A stretch of DNA of 64,000 nucleotides from Brachybacterium tyrofermentans. Lineage in GTDB: Bacteria; Actinomycetota; Actinomycetes; Actinomycetales; Dermabacteraceae. Shown here piece after piece: positions 26,941 to 35,230 of this stretch (its first letter is position 1; each line of letters starts with the position of its first letter). The translations under genes and the position numbers were made by a program. The DNA lies in the NCBI RefSeq assembly GCF_014897585.1, contig NZ_JABUXW010000012.1, forward strand, positions 1 to 64,000, written 5' to 3'. Under the pieces are notes generated by a model. The model was given only the letters and a program-made list of their open reading frames with translations, ran no database searches and was not told the DNA's origin.

Positions 26941-27702
26941 ATGACCGCTGTGACCGAACCAGAATTCGCCGGCCTGAAGGCCATCGTGACCGGCGGCGGC
27001 GCCGGCATCGGCGCGGCCACGATCCGTGCGCTGCAGGCCCGCGGCGCGGCCACCGCGGCGCTGGACCTCGACCCGTCGGGCGCACCCGAGGGTGCCCTGC
27101 AGATCCAGGTCGACGTCACCGACTCCGCCGCCGTGACGACCGCGGTGGACCGGGCGGCCGCGGAGCTCGGCGGGATCGACATCGTCATCAACAACGCCGG
27201 CATCGGTGCCCAGGGACTGGTCGACGCGAACGACGACGCCGAGTGGGCGCGCGTTCTCGACGTCAACGTGGTCTCCGTGGCCCGCGTGACCACCGCAGCC
27301 CTCCCCCACCTGCGCAGGTCCCAGGCCGCCGCGGTGGTCAACACCGCCTCGATCGCCTCGATGCTGGGCCTTCCCGAGCGCGTGCTCTACTCCGCCTCCA
27401 AGGGCGCCGTGCAGTCGATGACCCTGGCCATGGCCGCGGACTGGGTGGCCGAGGGCATCCGTGTGAACGCCGTGGTGCCCGGCACCGCGAACACCCCGTG
27501 GATCGGTCGCCTGCTCGAGAAGGCCGATGATCCCGAGGCCGAGCGCGCCGCACTCAACGCCCGCCAACCCCACGGTCGCCTGGTGGAGCCCGAGGAGGTC
27601 GCCGAGGCGCACTGCTACCTCGCCTCCCCGCGCAACCGCTCCACCACCGGCGTGCTGCTCCCCGTCGACGGCGGCATGACGAATCTGCGCACCCGCTCCT
27701 GA
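26941..27702 (+). CDS. SDR-family dehydrogenase, probable 2-keto-3-deoxy-L-rhamnonate 4-dehydrogenase
   Basis: A 253-residue classical short-chain dehydrogenase with the cofactor motif VTGGGAGIGAATIR (about 16-29), VINNAGIG near 86, catalytic Ser in NTASIAS near 138, YSASK near 152 and the C-terminal GVLLPVDGGM. An acidic residue after the second strand (LDLDPS) points to NAD+. It is transcribed away from the rhmD unit, whose dehydratase would make its substrate and whose FAH hydrolase would use its product. That pathway completion is the basis for the call; the fold alone does not give the substrate. The start ATG at 26941 follows GAGGAGCTCACC. Confidence 0.68.
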   Translation: MTAVTEPEFAGLKAIVTGGGAGIGAATIRALQARGAATAALDLDPSGAPEGALQIQVDVTDSAAVTTAVDRAAAELGGIDIVINNAGIGAQGLVDANDDAEWARVLDVNVVSVARVTTAALPHLRRSQAAAVVNTASIASMLGLPERVLYSASKGAVQSMTLAMAADWVAEGIRVNAVVPGTANTPWIGRLLEKADDPEAERAALNARQPHGRLVEPEEVAEAHCYLASPRNRSTTGVLLPVDGGMTNLRTRS

Positions 27703-27804
27703 GCGTCGCGCAGGAGGTACAGCACCAGCCGGCACAGGGCCTCGCCCTGTTGGGAGCCGGCCCGGCGGATCTCCGCATCGTGAGGTTGGCTGAGCGTCGA
27801 GAAC

Positions 27805-27846
27805 GCACCACGTGTCGGTGAGGGGCTCCTCAACGACACGTGGTGC
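27805..27846. terminator. Long palindromic element, copy 1 (convergent intergenic)
   Basis: GCACCACGTGTCG (27805-27817) pairs perfectly with 27834-27846. After one mismatch, TGAGG pairs with CCTCA around a 4-base loop, an 18-position stem. It lies between convergent genes (SDR stop at 27702; tctA stop at 27994). The same sequence recurs at 34231-34278, also between convergent genes, so it is a dispersed element that probably acts as a two-way terminator. Confidence 0.75.
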
Positions 27847-27993
27847 ACTCTCGAACTCGAATCAGCCGCATCGGCCACTCCCGCCCTGCGCCTGTCGCTA
27901 CCTGGAAGGGTCGCTGGACGGACGAGTCGTCAGACGGCAGGTCCAGGTCTGCGGCTGATGCACCCTGGTACGGCCGCTCCGCAGACGACGCGA

Positions 27994-29562
27994 TCAGGCC
28001 TTCATGTCAGCACCGTCGTCCGCACCTGCGGCCTGGTCCTGCGCGGCCCTGAGGACCGTGGCCCGCTCGGCACGACGGCCCAGCCAGCCCATCATCGGTG
28101 CCGAGGCGATCGCGAGGATCACCAGCACGATGAGCACCGCGCTGATCGGCCGCGTGAAGAACTCGGTGAGGTCCCAGTTCGTCTTGATGACCGACTGCAT
28201 GAAAGTGCGCTCCACGATCGGGCCCAGCACGATGCCGAGCACCACGGGCGCCAGGGGGATGCCGCCCTTCTCGAACAGGTAACCGATCACCCCGAAGATC
28301 ACCATCAGGCCCACCTCGAGGTAGCCGTTGTTGATGGCGAAGGCACCACAGATCGAGATCGACACGATCAGGCCCATCAGCACCGACCGCGGGATCCGCA
28401 GCACGAAGCCCGAGGCCCTGATCAGCAGGAAGCCCAGCGGGAGGAGCAGCAGGTTCGCGATGATGAAGATGATGTACAGGGAGTACAGGGTGTCCGTCTG
28501 GTAGAGGAACAGGTCCGGACCAGGGGTGATGCCCTTGACCAGCAGCACGCCGATGAGGATCGCAGTGATGGTGTCGCCGGGGATGCCGAAGGCGAGCGTG
28601 GGGACGTACGCCGAGGCGATGCCCGCGTTGTTCGCACTGGAGGCGCCGGAGATGGCCGCGATCCGCTGGTCGTCCGCCGCGTTCTTCCCGGGCCGGATGC
28701 GACTGGTGGAGCGGGTGAACGCGTAGGCGATCCAGGCCGCGATGTCGGCCCCCGCACCGGGCAGGGCCCCGACGACGCCGCCGATGATCGAGCCGGAGCC
28801 GACGCGACCCTTGTTGCGCCAGATCGCGCGGAAGGTGGGCCGCACCATGCCGGCGCCCTCGATCCGCGGGATGGGCATCGATTCGCCCTTCTTCGCGGTC
28901 ACGGCCCGGAGCACCTCGGAGAGGCCGAACAGGCCGATCATCGCGGCGATGAAGTCGACACCTCGATACAGCTGCTCGTCCCCGAAGGTGAAGCGCGGGA
29001 AGCCGAGCGTCACGTCCAGGCCGACGGTCGAGACCAGCAGACCCACCATCAGGGCGATGCCGCCCTTGAGCTGGGCACCCTTGGAGACGATGACCGCTGC
29101 TGTGAGGCCGAGGACGGCCACCCAGAAGTACTCGTAGCTCGTGAAGCGCAGGGCGAACTCCCCGAGGATCGGGGAGACGAAGATCAGCATGATGGAGCCG
29201 AACAGGCCGCCGAACACCGAGGCGACGAGCGAGACGCCGAGGCCGAGGGCGCCCTTGCCGTTGCGGGTCAGCGCGAAGGCGTCCTCCGTGTAGGCGGCCG
29301 ACGACGGGGTGCCGGGTATGCGCAGCAGGGCGCTGGGCACGTCACCGGCGAAGATCGACATCGCGGACATGGTGATGATCGCGGCGATCGCCGGAACCGG
29401 GTCCAGGAAGAAGGTGAAGGGCACCAGCAGAGCCGCGGCCAGGGTCGCCGTCATGCCTGGCAGGGACCCGATGACCAGGCCGAACAGAGCGGCCAGGATC
29501 ATCACCAGGATCGTCGTGGGATCGGCGACCAGTTCGAGGGCGCTTCCGAAATTCTCGATCAT
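27994..29562 (-). CDS. tctA: Tripartite tricarboxylate transporter, large membrane subunit TctA
   Basis: A 522-residue protein with about 11-12 membrane segments. The family signature is the N-terminal FGLVIGSLPGMTATLAAALLVPFTF (about 24-48), followed by FAGDVPSALLRIPGTPSSAA near 70. A second inverted copy lies mid-protein (VGALPGAGADIAAWIAYAFTR near 265 and LAFGIPGDTITAI near 325). It is the main permease of a secondary importer for carboxylates. The ATG at 29562 lies 1 base from the tctB stop. The transported acid is probably a di- or tricarboxylate or sugar acid; the binding protein would decide. Confidence 0.92.
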   Translation of the reverse strand: MIENFGSALELVADPTTILVMILAALFGLVIGSLPGMTATLAAALLVPFTFFLDPVPAIAAIITMSAMSIFAGDVPSALLRIPGTPSSAAYTEDAFALTRNGKGALGLGVSLVASVFGGLFGSIMLIFVSPILGEFALRFTSYEYFWVAVLGLTAAVIVSKGAQLKGGIALMVGLLVSTVGLDVTLGFPRFTFGDEQLYRGVDFIAAMIGLFGLSEVLRAVTAKKGESMPIPRIEGAGMVRPTFRAIWRNKGRVGSGSIIGGVVGALPGAGADIAAWIAYAFTRSTSRIRPGKNAADDQRIAAISGASSANNAGIASAYVPTLAFGIPGDTITAILIGVLLVKGITPGPDLFLYQTDTLYSLYIIFIIANLLLLPLGFLLIRASGFVLRIPRSVLMGLIVSISICGAFAINNGYLEVGLMVIFGVIGYLFEKGGIPLAPVVLGIVLGPIVERTFMQSVIKTNWDLTEFFTRPISAVLIVLVILAIASAPMMGWLGRRAERATVLRAAQDQAAGADDGADMKA

Positions 29563-29563
29563 G

Positions 29564-30196
29564 TCAGAACCCCTGGATGAAGCCGTCGGGGAGCTGGACC
29601 ATCAGGGCCAGCTCGAACATGGACCACAGGCCGAGGGACGCGAGCACGCCCGTCGTCAGCGCCAGCCACCACTTCGCGCGCAGGGACCACACGATCGCGG
29701 TGACCAGGATGGCCATGGTGAGCGGGAAGCCGAGGATCTCGGCGAACAGCACGTAGAAGACGATCCCGCCCATGAGGACGGCGCCGTTGATCCAGCGTCG
29801 CGCGCCGTCGGAGCCGATGTCCGTGTCCAGCACCGCGACGGTCTCCAGCTCGGAGACGGGGACGTCCCCGTCGGATTCCGGGACCGAGGCCGACGCCAGC
29901 GACAGGGAGTCGTCCTCGGGGGAACCGGCGCCCGCGGCGACCGCCGCGAGCTCGGCGTGATGCCGTCGCTCGCGGCGCGCAGCGAGCACACTGGTGAGCG
30001 CCAGCAGCGCACCGAACAGGATCAGCAGGCCGCCGATCATCATCGGGAACAGGCCGGGGCCGGGGATCCCTTCGCGGATGTACGGCATGGAGGCGCCGTA
30101 GGGGATCACGACGGCCCCGACCGCGACGGAGGCGGCGCTGATCACGAGGTTGCCGCGTGTCGCCCCCGTCGCGCTCATGGTGTCGCCGGCGGTCAT
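29564..30196 (-). CDS. tctB: Tripartite tricarboxylate transporter, small membrane subunit TctB
   Basis: A 210-residue protein with four membrane segments in two pairs: about 15-35 and 48-70, then 138-158 and 165-200. They are separated by an acidic cytoplasmic linker (about 75-130) rich in Ala, Glu, Asp and Ser and longer than in many TctB proteins. Its start overlaps the tctC stop by four bases (ATGA at 30193-30196); a second in-frame ATG six codons later is possible. It assembles with TctA in the membrane. Confidence 0.85.
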   Translation of the reverse strand: MTAGDTMSATGATRGNLVISAASVAVGAVVIPYGASMPYIREGIPGPGLFPMMIGGLLILFGALLALTSVLAARRERRHHAELAAVAAGAGSPEDDSLSLASASVPESDGDVPVSELETVAVLDTDIGSDGARRWINGAVLMGGIVFYVLFAEILGFPLTMAILVTAIVWSLRAKWWLALTTGVLASLGLWSMFELALMVQLPDGFIQGF

Positions 30197-31287
30197 TTCG
30201 CCAGGCCTGCTTCCTTCATGACCTCGCCCTTCTTGGCGTCGTCCTCTGCCATCAGGGCCTGGAAGTCCTCAGCGTTCGCGTACTTCACACCGAGGCCCGA
30301 ATCGGTCATGAAGTCGTTGAAGGAGTCGGACTCGGCGATCAGGCCGAGGTGGCACTCGAGCTCCTCCACGACGGTGGCGTCCATGTCCTTGGGGCCGGCG
30401 ATGCCGCGCCACACCGTCATGGAGTAGTCCGATCCGGTCTGCTCCTGCAGGGTCTCGACGTCCGGGAACGCCGGGTCGCGCTCGGTGCCCATGACGCCGA
30501 GCGCCTTGGCGCGGTCCGAGTCGAGCATGGTCTTGGACTCGCCGAGCGCGTTGGTGGTCATGTCGATGCCGCCGGCCACGAGCTCCTGGAGGGCCGGAGC
30601 GGCTCCTTCGGAGGGCACGAAGTTCACGGCGTCGACGGGCAGGTCGTTGTCCAGCAGCATGCCCAGGAGCGCGAGGTGCCAGATGCCGCCCTGGCCGGTG
30701 CCGGAGGCGGTGACCTCGCCGGGGTGCTCCTCGATGTAGGTCAGGAGCTCCTCGGCGGTCTCCCACTCGGCGTCGGCGGCGACGGTGATGCCGGCGCCGT
30801 CCTCGTTCATCTGCGAGATCGCGGTGAGGTCCTCCCCGCTGATGTCGGTCAGGCCCTGGTGGTGCATCATGCCGATCTCCACCGTGACCAGGCCGATCGT
30901 CTGACCGTCGGGGGCGGCGTCGACCATCGCCTGGTGGCCCACGACGCCGGATCCGCCGGTGCGGTTGACGACGTTGATGTTGGTGTCCATCTGGGTGGAG
31001 AGCTGCTCGCCGATGAGGCGGCCGACGCCGTCGGTGCCACCGCCGGCAGCCCAGGGGACGATCAGCTCGACGGGTCCGCTGGGGTACTCGGCGTTGATGT
31101 CGTTGCAGCCCTGGACGGCATTGTCGTCGGCGGCGCCCTCCTCGGCCCCACCGGAGCAGCCGGCGGCCACGAGGGCGAGCGCCGCGGCCCCGGCGATGCC
31201 GGAGAGCAGACGGCGGGCGGGCCGACGAGCGGGGTGCTGCGGAACGGATCGGGTGGGGGTGCTGGGGGTCGGAACGGTGCGCGTCAT
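30193..31287 (-). CDS. tctC: Tripartite tricarboxylate transporter substrate-binding lipoprotein TctC
   Basis: A 364-residue binding protein. A basic N-terminus (ARRPARR) and hydrophobic helix lead to the lipobox VAAGC near residue 44, followed by a Gly/Glu/Ala/Asp tether. The mature fold carries VELIVPWAAGGGTDGVGR near 74, NRTGGSGVVGHQA near 108, and SGTGQGGIWHL near 180, all typical of the Bug/TctC family. An additional cysteine pair (near 62 and 320) may form a disulfide. The start at 31287 is the ATG with GGAG 8 bases upstream; the in-frame ATGs further upstream lack one. It is the first gene of tctCBA. Confidence 0.88.
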   Translation of the reverse strand: MTRTVPTPSTPTRSVPQHPARRPARRLLSGIAGAAALALVAAGCSGGAEEGAADDNAVQGCNDINAEYPSGPVELIVPWAAGGGTDGVGRLIGEQLSTQMDTNINVVNRTGGSGVVGHQAMVDAAPDGQTIGLVTVEIGMMHHQGLTDISGEDLTAISQMNEDGAGITVAADAEWETAEELLTYIEEHPGEVTASGTGQGGIWHLALLGMLLDNDLPVDAVNFVPSEGAAPALQELVAGGIDMTTNALGESKTMLDSDRAKALGVMGTERDPAFPDVETLQEQTGSDYSMTVWRGIAGPKDMDATVVEELECHLGLIAESDSFNDFMTDSGLGVKYANAEDFQALMAEDDAKKGEVMKEAGLAK

Positions 31288-31616
31288 GGCGGACTCCACT
31301 TCATCGTGCGGGTCGGGGGATGCGAGGCTCATCGCGAGGATGCGGAACACGTCGGCGAGGGTGAGCCACCTGCACAGCGGTGTGCTGGGGTCAGTCGGCG
31401 GATCCTCCTCATCGAGGTGTCTCGAAAACTACCAACGCCAGGGCCCATGACTCCCCTGGCGGCGATCCGCGATCCGAAAATCCTATATACGATATTGGTA
31501 AGGTGTGTCACAGAAGGTCCATGACCAGCACCGACGCTGTCACCGGCGATATCCGTCGACATCGGATCGTGACCACGAGATCGCGCCCACCTGACCCACC
31601 CGACTCTGGAGGATGC
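31288..31616. promoter_or_regulatory. Divergent control region (tctC / LysR gene)
   Basis: No gene is seen. The AT-rich patch 31476-31505 is the obvious promoter/operator candidate and contains an extended version of the recurring motif (31480-31493). A LysR-type regulator encoded divergently from its target commonly binds such a region, but I see no certain T-N11-A site. Confidence 0.5.
31480..31493. promoter_or_regulatory. Palindrome ATCCTATATACGAT, related to the ATCCTATAGGAT motif
   Basis: A 14-base sequence with 10 of 14 positions symmetric. It has the ATC/GAT ends of the recurring motif with a longer centre. It lies 193 bases upstream of tctC and 124 upstream of the LysR gene. Confidence 0.4.
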
Positions 31617-32633
31617 ATGCCCCGCGTCGAACAGACCGACTGGCTGGAGACCTTCGTGGCCGTGATCGACCACGGCAGCTTCTCGGCCGCCGCCCGCGCG
31701 CTGCACCGCGCCCAATCCCGGGTGAGCACGCACGTCGCCTCCCTCGAGCGCGCGCTCGGCGGCACCCTCGTGGATCGCAGCCACCGCCCCATCGGGCCGA
31801 CGGAGCTGGGTGTCGCCTTCCTTCCCCATGCCCGGGCCGTGCTCGAGGCCCTCGAACGCGGCGCCGAGGCCGTCGAGCAGCACACCGGCACCCTGCGCGG
31901 GCGAGTCGTCATCGGCTGTCACCCCAGCGTGAGCGCTGGTTTCCTGCCCGCGGTCCTGGCCGCCGTGCACGCCGAGCATCCCCTGCTGCGGATCGAGCTC
32001 ACCGAGCACACCACCCCGGATCTGGTCTCCGGGATCGGCGCCGGGCGCTTTCACATCGCGATCCATTCCCTCGCCGCGGATCCCCCGTCGGACGACCTCC
32101 AGAGCGTGCACCTGTGGACCGAGCGCTTCGTGGCGATCGTGCCTCCCGGGCATCCGATCCTCCCGCCCGGTCCTCTCCCCCGTGAGGGGCTGGACCCGCA
32201 GACCCTGCTGGCCCATCCCCTCATCGCGGTGGCCCAGCCCGGTGCCGCGGCGGATCCCGATACGGGCAGCGCGCTGCAGGCATGGGGCCTGGAGATCCCG
32301 CTGGCCTGGCAGTCCGAGCAGCCGCAGTCGGTGGTGAACCTGGCCCGCGCGGGGCTCGGCGTCGGCGTGCTGAACGCCCTGGCCGCGAGCGTCTCCGACA
32401 CCTGCGACATGGTCGTGGCCCCGGTGGGCTCCCTCGCCGAGGGTCGAGACGTGGCGGCCACCCGGGACCGCCGGATCGTCTCCTCGCCGAGCGTCGACGT
32501 GGTCTACCAGGCGATCCTCGACACGCCGGCGCCTCCTGGCGTCCGGCCGACGGGGCCCCGCTCGGAGCCCGGCCGCGACGCGGGCGCGGCGCAGACATCG
32601 GAGCCGACTGCGGGCGGCCTGCGTCGTCCTTGA
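31617..32633 (+). CDS. LysR-family transcriptional regulator
   Basis: A 338-residue regulator. The N-terminal winged helix-turn-helix covers about residues 1-62 (WLETFVAVIDHGSFSAAARALHRAQSRVSTHVASLERALG), and the periplasmic-binding-like effector domain covers about 88-290. The C-terminal 40 residues are Pro/Gly/Arg-rich and probably disordered. The start ATG at 31617 is set by GGAGG 5 bases upstream; the frame extends far upstream without support. It is divergent from tctCBA, which it probably controls in response to the transported acid. Confidence 0.88.
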   Translation: MPRVEQTDWLETFVAVIDHGSFSAAARALHRAQSRVSTHVASLERALGGTLVDRSHRPIGPTELGVAFLPHARAVLEALERGAEAVEQHTGTLRGRVVIGCHPSVSAGFLPAVLAAVHAEHPLLRIELTEHTTPDLVSGIGAGRFHIAIHSLAADPPSDDLQSVHLWTERFVAIVPPGHPILPPGPLPREGLDPQTLLAHPLIAVAQPGAAADPDTGSALQAWGLEIPLAWQSEQPQSVVNLARAGLGVGVLNALAASVSDTCDMVVAPVGSLAEGRDVAATRDRRIVSSPSVDVVYQAILDTPAPPGVRPTGPRSEPGRDAGAAQTSEPTAGGLRRP

Positions 32634-32653
32634 CGGCGCGACAGAAACCATAG

Positions 32654-32665
32654 ATCCTATAGGCC
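32654..32665. promoter_or_regulatory. ATCCTATAGGAT-type motif (ATCCTATAGGCC)
   Basis: Ten of twelve bases match the perfect palindrome. It stands 140 bases upstream of the MFS gene at 32805 and 21 bases after the LysR gene, in the only AT-rich patch of this gap. Confidence 0.5.
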
Positions 32666-32804
32666 CATCTCCAGCGCTCATCTGCCGAGCCCTCGAGGCC
32701 GCCTCGTCGCCGGTACCGGAACCCGGCGCGTCCGGACCACCGCACGACCTCCCGGACGCCCACGAGGCACTCCCCTTCTCGTAACGACGCGACAAGGAGT
32801 TCCT

Positions 32805-34058
32805 GTGCACGACGCCCCTCGCCTCACCCGCGCCCACCTCATCTGGGCCGTGGGGGTGTTCGCCTACCTCTGCGCGGTCTCCGGCCGGGCCTCCTTCGGG
32901 GTGGCCAGCGTGGAGGCCTCGGCGCGCTTCGGGGTCGACGGGGCGGTGCTGAGCCTGTTCGGCGTGGTCCAGCTGGGCACCTACGCAGCCGCCCAGATCC
33001 CGGCGGGCCTGCTGCTGGACCGGATCGGACCCCGACGGATGATGGTCCTCGGCGCGGTGACCATGGCCGCCGGGCAGGTGCTGCTCGCCCTCGCGACCGA
33101 CGTCCCCACGGCTCTCATCGCCCGGCTGCTCACGGGGGTCGGCGACGCCGCCACCCTGATCAGCATGGTGCGGCTCATCGCCACCTGGTTCCCGACCGGG
33201 CAGGTGCCTCTGTTCACGCAGCTCGCGACCATGATCGGCCAGTTCGGCCAGGCCGTCGCCGCGGTCCCCTTCCTCGCGCTGCTGGTGAGCGCGGGGTGGA
33301 CCGCCGCGTGGTCCTCGCTGGCCTTCCTGCTACTGCTGAGCGTGCTGCTCGTGATCGCCGTGGTGCGCGACGAGCCGCCGGGCGAGCCGGACGCCGCTCC
33401 TCCGGCACCGATCAGGCCCGCCCAGTTGCTGCGCGACGTGTTCACCTCGCGCGCGGCATGGTCAGGTTTCTTCCTGCATGCGCTGACGCTGGCCTCGGTC
33501 AACGCGTTCCTGTTCCTGTGGGGCGTGCCGTACCTGACCAACGGCCACGGCCTGAGCCCGGCGGAGGTCGGCGCGCTCCTCACCGTGAACGTCGTGATCA
33601 TGGTGGCGATCGGCCCGCTGATCGGCGTGCTCACCGGCCGCTTCCCCCGCCACCGCGCCCGATTGGGCTGGATCGCCGGCGCCATCCTCTCCATCGTGTG
33701 GGTGGGCACCCTCCTGGCCCCGGGCCCGCTCACCGCCTGGCAGCTGATGCCGCTGATCATCGCCCTGGCCGTCGGCTCCGCGACCTGCTCCGTCGGCTTC
33801 GACCTCGCCCGCACGGGCGTTCCCCGCCGGGCGATCGGCACCGCCACGGGCATGGTGAACATCGGCGGCTACTCGTTCTCCCTGCTCTCCGTGCTCCTGG
33901 TCGGCGTGCTGCTGGACCTGCTCGCGCCCGACGGCGCCGCGAGCCTCGACGACTACCGCCTCGCCCTCTCCTCGATGGGCGTGCTGATGGGCGCCGCCGC
34001 GCTGGGGCTGCTCCTCACCACGAGGCGCCGGGCCGACGACCAGCCTGCGCGCTCCTGA
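32805..34058 (+). CDS. MFS transporter of unknown substrate
   Basis: A 417-residue permease with 12 predicted membrane segments. The loop 2-3 motif is LLLDRIGPRRMMVLG (about 68-82) and TM4-5 carries LLTGVGDAATLISMVRLIATWFP. A cytoplasmic mid-loop (EPPGEPDAAPPAPIRPAQ, about 188-205) splits the halves. It resembles nitrate/sialate/hexuronate-type members of the superfamily in outline, but I cannot name a subfamily. The start is GTG at 32805 with AAGGAG 5 bases upstream. A copy of the shared palindrome upstream places it in the same putative regulon as the sugar-acid genes. Confidence 0.8.
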   Translation: MHDAPRLTRAHLIWAVGVFAYLCAVSGRASFGVASVEASARFGVDGAVLSLFGVVQLGTYAAAQIPAGLLLDRIGPRRMMVLGAVTMAAGQVLLALATDVPTALIARLLTGVGDAATLISMVRLIATWFPTGQVPLFTQLATMIGQFGQAVAAVPFLALLVSAGWTAAWSSLAFLLLLSVLLVIAVVRDEPPGEPDAAPPAPIRPAQLLRDVFTSRAAWSGFFLHALTLASVNAFLFLWGVPYLTNGHGLSPAEVGALLTVNVVIMVAIGPLIGVLTGRFPRHRARLGWIAGAILSIVWVGTLLAPGPLTAWQLMPLIIALAVGSATCSVGFDLARTGVPRRAIGTATGMVNIGGYSFSLLSVLLVGVLLDLLAPDGAASLDDYRLALSSMGVLMGAAALGLLLTTRRRADDQPARS

Positions 34059-34178
34059 AGGCACCTGAGCGCGCGTACGTTCGCTGAGCTCGCCTCAGCT
34101 CGCCTCAGTACGCCTGAGCATGCCCCGGAGAGCCAGTCTCCGCGTGGCCTGGGAATCAGTCCCCACACCCGCGCATCC

Positions 34179-34213
34179 CACCTCGCACCTCGCACCTCGC
34201 ACCTCGCACTTCG
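34179..34213. repeat. 7-bp tandem repeat CACCTCG, 5 copies
   Basis: Four perfect copies and a fifth with one change (CACTTCG). Confidence 0.9.
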
Positions 34214-34230
34214 CCGCACCAGCTGTCGAG

Positions 34231-34278
34231 CCTGCACCACGTGTCGTTGAGGGCGGCCTCAACGACAGGTGGTGCAGG
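34231..34278. terminator. Long palindromic element, copy 2 (convergent intergenic)
   Basis: A 22-bp stem (34231-34252 with 34257-34278) with one mismatch and a 4-base GCGG loop. Its core CACCACGTGTCG-TTGAGG repeats that of copy 1 at 27805. It lies between convergent stop codons at 34058 and 34436. Confidence 0.78.
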
Positions 34279-34350
34279 GTCGATCGCCGGGCGGCCCAGA
34301 ATCACGCGCCAGGGAACCGTCGTCTGGAGAGATGCGGGCAGGGCCGTGCC

Positions 34351-34434
34351 GCCCGCGAACGGCCGCCCGCGAACGGCCGCCCGCGAACGGCCGCCCGCGA
34401 ACGGCCGCCCGCGGATGGCCGCCCGCGAACGACA
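34351..34434. repeat. 14-bp tandem repeat, 6 copies
   Basis: Six consecutive units of GCCCGCGAACGGCC: four perfect, the fifth and sixth with a few changes. The array ends 1 base before the stop codon of the minus-strand SDR gene, mirroring the array at the 3' end of the transporter gene at 446. Confidence 0.92.
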
Positions 34435-34435
34435 G

Positions 34436-35230
34436 TCAGCCGACGCGCAGGCCGCCGTTGAGGTTGTAGGTCGCGCCGGTGGTGAAGCCGCCGTGCGGGC
34501 CCACGAGGAAGGCGACCAGCTCGCCGAGCTCCTCGGTGGTGCCGAGCCGGCCCACGGGGGTGCGGGCGACGAACTGCTCGCGTCGCTCTCCCTCGAGCGG
34601 GCCGCCCATGATGTCGGTGTCGATGTTGGCCGGAGCGATCGCGGCGGTGGTGACGCCGGTGCCGGCGACCTCCTTTGCGAGGCCACGGATCAGGCCCTCG
34701 ACGCCGGCCTTGGAGGCCGCGTAGGCGGAGGTGGAGAAGTTCCCGCCGCCGTCCTGCGCGGCGGTGGAGCTCATCGCGACGATCCGGCCCAGACCCTGCT
34801 CGAGCATCCCGGGCAGCACGCGCTGGGCGAGATGGAAGGTGCCCAGGGTGTTGATCGAGAGGGTGCGCAGGAAGTTCTCGCTGGTCATCTCCAGGAACGG
34901 AGTGGGGTTCGCGATGCCGGCGCTGCACACGAGCGAGCCGATCGCGGGAGCCGCCGCCTCCTGCTCGACGGCCGTGATCGCAGCGTCGACCGAGGCCTGG
35001 TCGGCGATGTCCACACGTGCGGTGACGACATGAGGCGAACCCGCCGCGCGGGCCTCCTCGGCGACGCTGCGGAGCCCGGCCTCGTCGAGGTCGAGCAGAG
35101 CGAGCGGGCGACCCTGCCGGGCGAGGGTCAGCGCCACGCCACGTCCGATGCCGCGCGCCGAGGCGGCGCCGGTGACGACGGTGGTCAGGTCGACGATGCG
35201 GGCCTCGTCGGCCGCGGAGCGCTCGGTCAT
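34436..35230 (-). CDS. SDR-family oxidoreductase (operon paralogue 1)
   Basis: A 264-residue short-chain dehydrogenase with VVTGAASARGIGRGVAL (about 17-33), an acidic residue in LLDLDEAG (NAD-type), catalytic MSSTAA and YAASK, and C-terminal NLNGGLRVG. It shares DGGGxFS and IDTDIMGG blocks with the SDR at 37696 in the same operon, so the two are paralogues with perhaps related substrates. Its ATG overlaps the stop of the D-2-hydroxyacid dehydrogenase gene (ATGA). It is the last gene of a five-gene unit. The substrate is unknown; the setting suggests a hydroxy or sugar acid. Confidence 0.8.
   Translation of the reverse strand: MTERSAADEARIVDLTTVVTGAASARGIGRGVALTLARQGRPLALLDLDEAGLRSVAEEARAAGSPHVVTARVDIADQASVDAAITAVEQEAAAPAIGSLVCSAGIANPTPFLEMTSENFLRTLSINTLGTFHLAQRVLPGMLEQGLGRIVAMSSTAAQDGGGNFSTSAYAASKAGVEGLIRGLAKEVAGTGVTTAAIAPANIDTDIMGGPLEGERREQFVARTPVGRLGTTEELGELVAFLVGPHGGFTTGATYNLNGGLRVG

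Larger units (their letters stand above)
34059..34435. other. Repeat-filled convergent intergenic region
   Basis: This 377-base gap between convergent genes has no coding support. It contains a 7-bp array (34179-34213), a long palindromic element (34231-34278) and a 14-bp array (34351-34434), each listed separately. Confidence 0.75.
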
